Origin: Acetobacteraceae bacterium
Lineage (GTDB): Bacteria; Pseudomonadota; Alphaproteobacteria; Acetobacterales; Acetobacteraceae
Assembly: GCA_003164305.1 (NCBI GenBank)
Contig: PLSZ01000159.1
Location: forward strand, 262-10,565
Direction: 5' to 3'
DNA: 10,304 nucleotides
Shown here: positions 7,118 through 10,304 of the stretch, in pieces
How positions within the stretch are numbered: position 1 is the first letter of the stretch
Layout of the letters: the number at the start of each line of letters is the position of its first letter
Notes under the pieces: generated by a model
What the model was told of the DNA's origin: nothing
Database searches by the model: none
Seen by the model: only the letters and a program-made list of their open reading frames with translations
Translations under genes and position numbers: made by a program

Positions 7118-7723
7118 TCAGGCGGCGTCTTCGCGGCGGTCGCGGACTTTCACGTAGGCGACTTTCACGTGGTCCTCGCAATATGGCCGCCCAGGCTCGG
7201 AGGGCACATCGCAAAAGCGGAATTCCCGCGTTCCCGGCTCCCCGATCGGCCAGCAGCATGTCACCACCCGTCCATACGGTCTGGGCGCCATCGCGATCGG
7301 CCGAGGCGGCGGTGGCGCGACCGGCCGGGGCGCCTGCACAACGGGCCGCGGCAGCGGGGGCGGGGCGATCACGGGCCGGGCGATCACCGGTGGACGAGGC
7401 GGCGGCGGTGGCGCGACGGCGAGTTGCGGCGGCGGGGAGGCCGTGACCGTTCCGAACGACGTGAAACCAATGTCGCAGTCAGCGACCGTACTGGGCAGTG
7501 GCGGCAGCGTCGGCCCCTCGACCCGGCGGACGGTGGAGCGACGGACCGGCGCGGCGTCCGGATCGCGGCGAATGGGCGACGGGCGGGCCGGCAAATCCAG
7601 CCGATGCGCTTTCCCGACGATGGCGTTCTTCGTCACCCCCAGCCGGCGCCCGATTTCAGCGGTGGAATGACCCTCCGCCCAGAGCGCGCGTAGCTGGCCG
7701 ATAACCTCGTCGCTCCACTCCAT
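7118..7723 (-). CDS. gcrA: Cell-cycle regulator GcrA
   Basis: Alphaproteobacterial transcription factor that works with sigma70 RNA polymerase at promoters bearing methylated GANTC sites. The 201-residue product starts MEWSDEVIGQLRALW, with Trp3 and Trp15 of the N-terminal helical domain, and a helix-turn-helix at about 20-44 (STAEIGRRLGVTKNAIVGKAHRL). The C-terminal domain has the conserved TCCWPIGEPG (155-164), FRFCDVP (168-174) and GRPYCEDHVKVAY (178-190), with Cys157, Cys171, Cys182 and His185. Between them is a Pro/Ala/Val/Arg-rich linker (about 95-148) with poly-Pro runs, which makes it longer than Caulobacter GcrA (173 residues). ATG 7723 has AGGGAG about eight bases upstream and matches the usual GcrA N terminus; a GTG nine codons upstream is rejected. 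It lies 120 bp after fmdA in the same direction, with its own probable promoter. Confidence 0.96.
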   Translation of the reverse strand: MEWSDEVIGQLRALWAEGHSTAEIGRRLGVTKNAIVGKAHRLDLPARPSPIRRDPDAAPVRRSTVRRVEGPTLPPLPSTVADCDIGFTSFGTVTASPPPQLAVAPPPPPRPPVIARPVIAPPPLPRPVVQAPRPVAPPPPRPIAMAPRPYGRVVTCCWPIGEPGTREFRFCDVPSEPGRPYCEDHVKVAYVKVRDRREDAA

Positions 7724-7728
7724 CTTGT

Positions 7729-7733
7729 GACTC
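7729..7733. promoter_or_regulatory. GANTC methylation site overlapping the gcrA ribosome site
   Basis: GACTC on the plus strand (GAGTC on the coding strand) overlaps the AGGGAG Shine-Dalgarno of gcrA and lies about 16-20 bases after the predicted transcription start. GANTC is the target of the CcrM adenine methylase, which works in the same circuit as GcrA. One site can occur by chance. Confidence 0.4.
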
Positions 7734-7755
7734 CCTACCCGATTGGACACAAAAT

Positions 7756-7784
7756 AGAGTATCGCGCACCCGCCCCGGCCTCAA
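7756..7784 (-). promoter_or_regulatory. Candidate gcrA promoter
   Basis: On the minus strand TTGAGG (7784-7779), 17 bases, then TACTCT (7761-7756) give a plausible sigma70 promoter. Transcription would start near 7749, about 26 bases before the gcrA ATG. The -10 match is three of six, so this is tentative. Confidence 0.4.
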
Positions 7785-7802
7785 TGGAAGAATGCCTCCC
7801 AC

Positions 7803-7818
7803 CCACAAAAAGTTGTGG
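7803..7818. terminator. Hairpin in the fmdA-gcrA gap
   Basis: CCACAA-AAAG-TTGTGG is a perfect six-pair inverted repeat with a four-base loop, 26-41 bases after the fmdA stop. Read on the minus strand it is followed by ordinary sequence, so it would be a weak fmdA terminator. Its left part overlaps a DnaA-box-like sequence, so it may be regulatory instead. Confidence 0.3.
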
Positions 7819-7829
7819 ACAACCGAGTC
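7814..7829 (-). promoter_or_regulatory. DnaA-box-like site next to a second GANTC, upstream of gcrA
   Basis: The minus strand reads TTGTCCACA at 7822-7814, eight of nine matches to the DnaA box TTATCCACA. A GAGTC (GANTC class) follows at 7825-7829, three bases away. Both are about 65-80 bases upstream of the predicted gcrA transcription start. In Caulobacter DnaA activates gcrA, so such a site is expected here; binding itself is inferred. Confidence 0.45.
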
Positions 7830-7843
7830 CCTGACCACAAAAT

Positions 7844-8800
7844 CTAGAACAACAGGCCCTTCTTCAGCATCCCGTGCACGCCTTTTTCGCCGTTCACCGT
7901 CTGGGTGACGTGGAAATCCACCGCCAACGAGCAAAACTGATACGCCTGCTCCTTCGACAGATTGGTGCGGCCGGTGATGAAGGAGATCATTTGCCGCAGC
8001 GCCTGCTTCATCGCGAGGTCCAGGTCCTCGTTCATGCCCATGGTGATGAAATGGGTGGGCGTCTCGGCGCGCGGGTAGGTCAGTAGCGGCGTCCGCTCCC
8101 CACCGCCTTTATGCAGGACGAAGGTAAACGTCCCGGTCAGGCAGATTTCCAGCGCGTTGATGCAGACCTCGCCGTCGCCTTGAACGCCGTGCCCATCGCC
8201 GGCGGAAAACAGCGCTCCGGTGGCCCAGACCGGCAGGTATAACGTCGAGCCGGCGGTCAGCTCCTTATTATCCAGGTTGCCGCCATGCTCGCGCGGCTGG
8301 ATCGTGGAAATGGTGCCGTAACGCGGTTGCGGCGCCACGCCCATGACGCCGAAGAACGGCGCCAAGGTCAGTTCGGTGCCCCAGGGCAGCTTGCAGGTGC
8401 CCCGCGCGCGGTCGACCGGGATGTGGCTCAGATAACGGTCGGGGAAATCCTCCGGCAGCGTGCCGGCGAGCGGGCGAAAGCCGCAATATCCCCAGTCGTT
8501 GCCCAGGTCGATTTTGTCGATGCGGACTTCCAGCATGTCGCCGGGCTCGGCGCCGGCCACGCCCACCGGTCCGGTGATGATATGACCGCTGGCGCGCGGA
8601 ATGCTGGAGGCGTGGATCGCGGCCAAAGCGGGCGGCACCGACATGCCGGAGCCGGGCGGCGGCATGACCTCGGGGACGCCGGAGACGCAGATCATCTCCA
8701 CGGTGTCGCCGGAATCAACCGTGAGCAGCGGCGGGTAAGCGGCGTCGAAAGTGCCCCAGCGCACGGTTTCGGGGCCCGCCGCCAGACGATGTGTGGCCAT
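7844..8800 (-). CDS. Acetamidase/formamidase family amidohydrolase
   Basis: Cytoplasmic enzyme of 318 residues that hydrolyses short amides such as formamide or acetamide to the acid and ammonia, a nitrogen-scavenging role. Family landmarks are GPVGVAGAEPGDMLEV (77-92), FFGVMGVAP (149-157), EHGGNLDNKEL (171-181), LFSAGDGHGVQGDGEV (197-212) with the invariant GDGH-Q-GDGE core, and the late HFITMGM (250-256). The length fits the short acetamidase/formamidase (FmdA/AmdA) branch, and nothing is missing. ATG 8800 has GAGGAG about seven bases upstream; a frame continuing to 8950 adds 50 unrelated residues that overlap the divergent gene and is rejected. Neither regulator nor urea/amide ABC transporter lies next to it, so the natural substrate is open. 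It is followed at 120 bp by gcrA, from which it seems independent. Confidence 0.93.
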   Translation of the reverse strand: MATHRLAAGPETVRWGTFDAAYPPLLTVDSGDTVEMICVSGVPEVMPPPGSGMSVPPALAAIHASSIPRASGHIITGPVGVAGAEPGDMLEVRIDKIDLGNDWGYCGFRPLAGTLPEDFPDRYLSHIPVDRARGTCKLPWGTELTLAPFFGVMGVAPQPRYGTISTIQPREHGGNLDNKELTAGSTLYLPVWATGALFSAGDGHGVQGDGEVCINALEICLTGTFTFVLHKGGGERTPLLTYPRAETPTHFITMGMNEDLDLAMKQALRQMISFITGRTNLSKEQAYQFCSLAVDFHVTQTVNGEKGVHGMLKKGLLF

Positions 8801-8880
8801 GCGTGTTCTCCTCTGTTGCGGTGCAGCTAAGACCGTCGCGCGCGTGGCCGCAAGCCGGAGAAGCGCGAAAAGCGCAGCGT

Positions 8881-9222
8881 TTGTTGGGGGGCGCGCTTGC
8901 ACCCACGGAAACCACATCGCCCAAGGTATGGCGTGGCGAGGTGCTCTCATGGTTCATCAGACAACAGCCGCGCCCTCTTGACGCGTTGCAAGACGCCTGG
9001 CTGGCAGCGGTCGCCGAGCATCTCGCCCGCACCGACCACCTGGAAATACCGTACTGGGCCGAAACCCAGGGGCTTGACCTCCGGCATCCTTTTTTCGCGG
9101 GAAATTTGCAATCGCTGAAGGCGCGGCTGACCGTTGAGAGCCCCACCGCCTTTCGGCGACGCATGCTGTTTGTCAGCAAAGACGCGCTGTTTCGCCCTCG
9201 GGCCGTTCGCCGCGACCCCTGA
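8881..9222 (+). CDS. Small conserved-looking protein of unknown function
   Basis: I do not recognise a named family. The reading frame ends at the TGA 9220-9222 and has the look of real coding sequence: an amphipathic N-terminal part (LAPTETTSPKVWRGEVLSWF, then PLDALQDAWLAAVAEHLAR), a tryptophan-containing middle (EIPYWAE), and a basic C-terminal end (SLKARLTVESPTAFRRRMLFVSKDALFRP). About 113 residues if the TTG at 8881 is the start; the frame is open further up to a GTG at 8791, which would overlap fmdA, and an internal GTG at about 8938 is another option. No good ribosome site decides it. No signal peptide, membrane segment or Cys cluster is seen. It diverges from fmdA (80 bp) and converges with tatA (21 bp apart). 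The charged, mostly helical composition suggests a soluble protein. Confidence 0.6.
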   Translation: MLGGALAPTETTSPKVWRGEVLSWFIRQQPRPLDALQDAWLAAVAEHLARTDHLEIPYWAETQGLDLRHPFFAGNLQSLKARLTVESPTAFRRRMLFVSKDALFRPRAVRRDP

Positions 9223-9225
9223 CGC

Positions 9226-9245
9226 GAACCGCGCCGCCCGCGTTC
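9226..9245. terminator. Possible two-way hairpin between the small gene and tatA
   Basis: GAACCGCG-CCGCC-CGCGTTC forms a seven-pair stem with one bulged C. It fills the 21 bp gap between two convergent genes and touches the tatA stop codon. There is no T-tract on either side, so only weak bidirectional termination is suggested. Confidence 0.3.
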
Positions 9246-9486
9246 AATGCGCCGACGTGGTTTCCCGCGTCGTACGGGCCGCTTCGCCTGGCGGGGCCGC
9301 GATCGTGCCGGCCGGCTTCGTCACGCTGGCTTCCATCGACTCGTCGTCGGGCTCCGCCATGTGCTTCTTGAAGGACTTGATGCCCTTGGCGAAGTCTCCC
9401 ATCAAACCACTGACTTTGCCGCCGCCAAACAGCAGCAGCACGATCACCAGAAGGATCATCCAGTGCCAGATGCTTAAGCCGCCCAT
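9244..9486 (-). CDS. tatA: Sec-independent protein translocase subunit TatA
   Basis: Inner-membrane protein of 80 residues that oligomerises to form the passage for folded proteins carrying twin-arginine signal peptides. It has the standard plan: a short N terminus ([10 protein letters not shown]), one membrane helix (about 8-20), the [20 protein letters not shown] hinge and amphipathic helix (20-39), then a polar acidic and Thr/Ala-rich tail (43-80). The Phe-Gly hinge and amphipathic helix identify it as TatA rather than TatB. ATG 9486 has GGAGG about seven bases upstream; a frame extending to 9645 would add 53 residues before the membrane helix, which no TatA has. In many alphaproteobacteria tatB and tatC follow tatA; here the next gene downstream is a convergent unknown gene, so TatB and TatC must come from elsewhere. 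Confidence 0.95.
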   Translation of the reverse strand: MGGLSIWHWMILLVIVLLLFGGGKVSGLMGDFAKGIKSFKKHMAEPDDESMEASVTKPAGTIAAPPGEAARTTRETTSAH

Positions 9487-9607
9487 CCAAATCCTCCGTC
9501 CAACCGAACCTCCCGGCTCTGGTTCTCCAGCCGGTTGCCGCACACATGGCGCGAGCGGCGCCGCGATGCAAGCAATTGATGCGGCGATCCCGTGGTGGAA
9601 CCGCGGC

Positions 9608-9642
9608 GATTCATTGCCGTTCGCCTGATCATTGGATATCGT
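9608..9642 (+). promoter_or_regulatory. Candidate cspA promoter with a GANTC site at its edge
   Basis: TTGCCG (9614-9619), 17 bases and TATCGT (9637-9642) match sigma70 boxes at four of six positions each. Transcription would begin near 9649 and give a leader of about 150 bases, the length class known for E. coli cspA. A GATTC (GANTC class, 9608-9612) lies one base before the -35 box. Confidence 0.4.
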
Positions 9643-9727
9643 CATCGTGGTGGCACATCCCGGCTGGCTGCAATAACGCCGGGAATGCCCCTGAGGGAGG
9701 GCGTCTCGGTGCGTATCGCCGTCACGC

Positions 9728-9742
9728 CCCTGTGCAACAGGG
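9728..9742 (+). promoter_or_regulatory. Hairpin in the cspA leader
   Basis: CCCTGT-GCA-ACAGGG is a perfect six-pair stem with a three-base loop, about 55 bases upstream of the cspA start. A second, weaker stem (GGTCC-GGAAC-GGGCC, about 9756-9770) follows. Long, structured leaders that refold with temperature are known for cspA genes; that this one does so is inference. Confidence 0.35.
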
Positions 9743-9797
9743 TGGTCCTGCTGGAGGTCCGGAACGGGCCACCCGCGACGGGAAAGGCGACAAGACG

Positions 9798-10007
9798 ATG
9801 CCCACTGGCACCGTGAAGTGGTTCAACGCGACCAAAGGCTATGGCTTCATCGGCCCGGAAACGGGGGGAAAGGACATCTTCGTCCACATCAGCGCGGTTC
9901 AGAAAGCCGGTTTGCGAACGCTCAACGAGGGCCAGAAGCTCGCGTTCGAGGTCGAGCAGCAGGCCAACGGCCGCGCCGCCGCGGTCAATCTGGCCGAGTC
10001 GGCCTGA
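9798..10007 (+). CDS. cspA: Cold-shock protein, CspA family
   Basis: Single cold-shock domain of 69 residues that binds single-stranded RNA and DNA and acts as an RNA chaperone in the cytoplasm. The two nucleic-acid motifs are both intact: RNP1 KGYGFI (13-18) and RNP2 DIFVHIS (26-32), with the aromatic residues Trp8, Tyr15, Phe17, Phe28 and His30 of the binding surface. The N terminus [11 protein letters not shown] is typical of the family, and the length is normal. ATG 9798 is preceded by AAGG about ten bases upstream, and the family start matches exactly. Alphaproteobacteria usually carry several csp paralogues, so cold induction of this copy is not certain. It diverges from tatA and is followed after six bases by a terminator-like hairpin, so it is monocistronic. 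The gene symbol is a family name, not a proven orthologue. Confidence 0.95.
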   Translation: MPTGTVKWFNATKGYGFIGPETGGKDIFVHISAVQKAGLRTLNEGQKLAFEVEQQANGRAAAVNLAESA

Positions 10008-10013
10008 CCGTGA

Positions 10014-10042
10014 CAGCCTGCTCCTGAGGGGCGCTGCTTTAT
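10014..10042 (+). terminator. Probable intrinsic terminator of cspA
   Basis: Six bases after the cspA stop, CAGC-(CT bulge)-GCTCC-TGA-GGGGC-GCTG folds into a nine-pair stem with one G-T pair and a two-base bulge, followed by CTTTAT. The short T-rich tail is modest, but the position and stem fit a Rho-independent terminator. Confidence 0.5.
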
Positions 10043-10304
10043 CCTCTCGGGGGCACGACATTCGGAGGGTCGACCGTTGGATCGATCCGCGGCCGGCCGT
10101 GGCGGGTTCACACCCCCGCCGCGGAGGGATGGGCGATTGTGAGCCCGCGATCTCTTGACGAGACCAGGAGTGGGTTGTCCCGGGGGTGCCCGGCCGGACG
10201 TGGGCGTGTGGCGCGCGGAGGTTGGGGCGCGTCAACGCCGGGCACGTGGGACCCGAGGCGGTCGAACCCGGGGGAGCCGAACCCAGGGACATACCCGAGC
10301 TGGG
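10043..10304. other. Right-hand end of window, no supportable gene
   Basis: About 260 bases of very GC-rich sequence follow the cspA terminator. A plus-strand frame beginning with GTG at 10139 stays open to the window edge (55 codons) and has GGAGGG ten bases upstream, but its translation is a Pro/Gly/Arg/Ser mix like random GC-rich DNA. No tRNA fold could be built. The one clear structure is the hairpin at 10097-10124. Confidence 0.55.
10097..10124. repeat. Strong inverted repeat downstream of cspA
   Basis: CCGTGGCGGG and CCCGCCGCGG pair over ten bases (one G-T wobble on one strand) around the eight-base loop TTCACACC. It is the most stable simple hairpin I see in the window, about 90 bases after cspA. 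No T-tract follows. It may be a transcription stop, part of a small RNA, or a repeat element. Confidence 0.45.

Larger units (their letters stand above)
9487..9797. other. Divergent intergenic region between tatA and cspA
   Basis: These 311 bases hold no supportable gene. The left part must carry the tatA promoter, which I could not pin down. The right part carries a candidate cspA promoter and a leader with several short hairpins. Frames running through it into cspA or tatA lack start context and any family-like residues. Confidence 0.7.

Noticed and set aside
7169..7693. Plus-strand frame of 174 codons opposite gcrA
   Set aside because: It mirrors the Pro-rich GcrA linker (Gly/Arg-rich on the other strand) and has no independent support.
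7746..7842. Three CACAAAA copies in the fmdA-gcrA gap (about 7749, 7806, 7836) as a regulator-binding array
   Set aside because: The unit is short and AT-rich, spacing is irregular (57 and 30 bases), and the flanks differ, so chance is an adequate explanation.
8801..8950. In-frame extension of the acetamidase gene to 8950
   Set aside because: ATG 8800 has a good ribosome site, and the extension overlaps the divergent gene and shows no conserved residues.
9487..9645. Extended tatA start adding 53 residues
   Set aside because: TatA begins a few residues before its membrane helix, and ATG 9486 has a GGAGG site.
9546..9797. In-frame extension of cspA by 84 residues
   Set aside because: The extension has no family resemblance, and the ATG at 9798 gives a perfect cold-shock protein N terminus.
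10216..10290. tRNA-like segment GGTCGAACCC near the right end
   Set aside because: It resembles a T-arm superficially, but no acceptor stem, anticodon arm or CCA end could be matched.
9642..10292. Minus-strand frame of 216 codons across cspA and the right end
   Set aside because: It is antisense to cspA over most of its useful length and otherwise low-complexity; no motif or ribosome site supports it.

Overview
The window is GC-rich DNA from an alphaproteobacterium. The clearest marker is a gcrA gene (cell-cycle regulator, essentially alphaproteobacterial) with a complete C-terminal Cys/His domain. Overall gene style and the long Pro-rich linker of GcrA suggest Rhodospirillales/Acetobacteraceae, but that finer placement is inference. 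No insertion sequence, phage gene, CRISPR array, rRNA or convincing tRNA is visible.

Region 1-4862 (all minus strand, so read right to left) is a catabolic gene cluster. It begins with a two-domain type I extradiol ring-cleavage dioxygenase whose stop codon abuts the start of a small VOC/glyoxalase-fold protein. After a 40 bp gap holding a short hairpin and T-tract comes a CPA2-type cation/proton antiporter, then a FAD-dependent ferredoxin reductase, a [2Fe-2S] ferredoxin, and the first 136 residues of a cytochrome P450 that resembles the CYP153 alkane/terpene hydroxylase family and runs off the left edge. The last three form a complete class I electron chain: NADH to FAD reductase to ferredoxin to P450. 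A substrate is not determined by the sequence; hydroxylation of an aliphatic or alkyl-aromatic compound followed by ring cleavage is one reading.

Region 4946-6838 is the potassium uptake permease kup (minus, TTG start) with a candidate promoter at 6923-6951. Region 6839-7117 between kup and gcrA contains a cluster of four GC-rich hairpins that looks like an intergenic repeat element and probably ends gcrA transcription. Region 7118-7723 is gcrA. Its 120 bp upstream gap carries a plausible sigma70 promoter, a one-mismatch DnaA box and two GANTC (CcrM) sites, the ingredients of the DnaA-GcrA-CcrM circuit. Region 7844-8800 is an acetamidase/formamidase (fmdA family).

From about 8881 to 9222 a small plus-strand protein of unknown function diverges from fmdA and converges on tatA (9244-9486, minus), the pore-forming subunit of twin-arginine export, here without tatB or tatC beside it. 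A 311 bp gap (9487-9797) then separates tatA from the divergent cold-shock gene cspA (9798-10007, plus), with a candidate promoter and a structured leader. After a likely terminator, the last 260 bp hold a strong hairpin but no gene that I can support.

Nothing here amounts to a clearly undescribed system. The items most worth a second look are the gcrA control region, the antiporter inside the P450/dioxygenase cluster, and the unknown small gene between fmdA and tatA.
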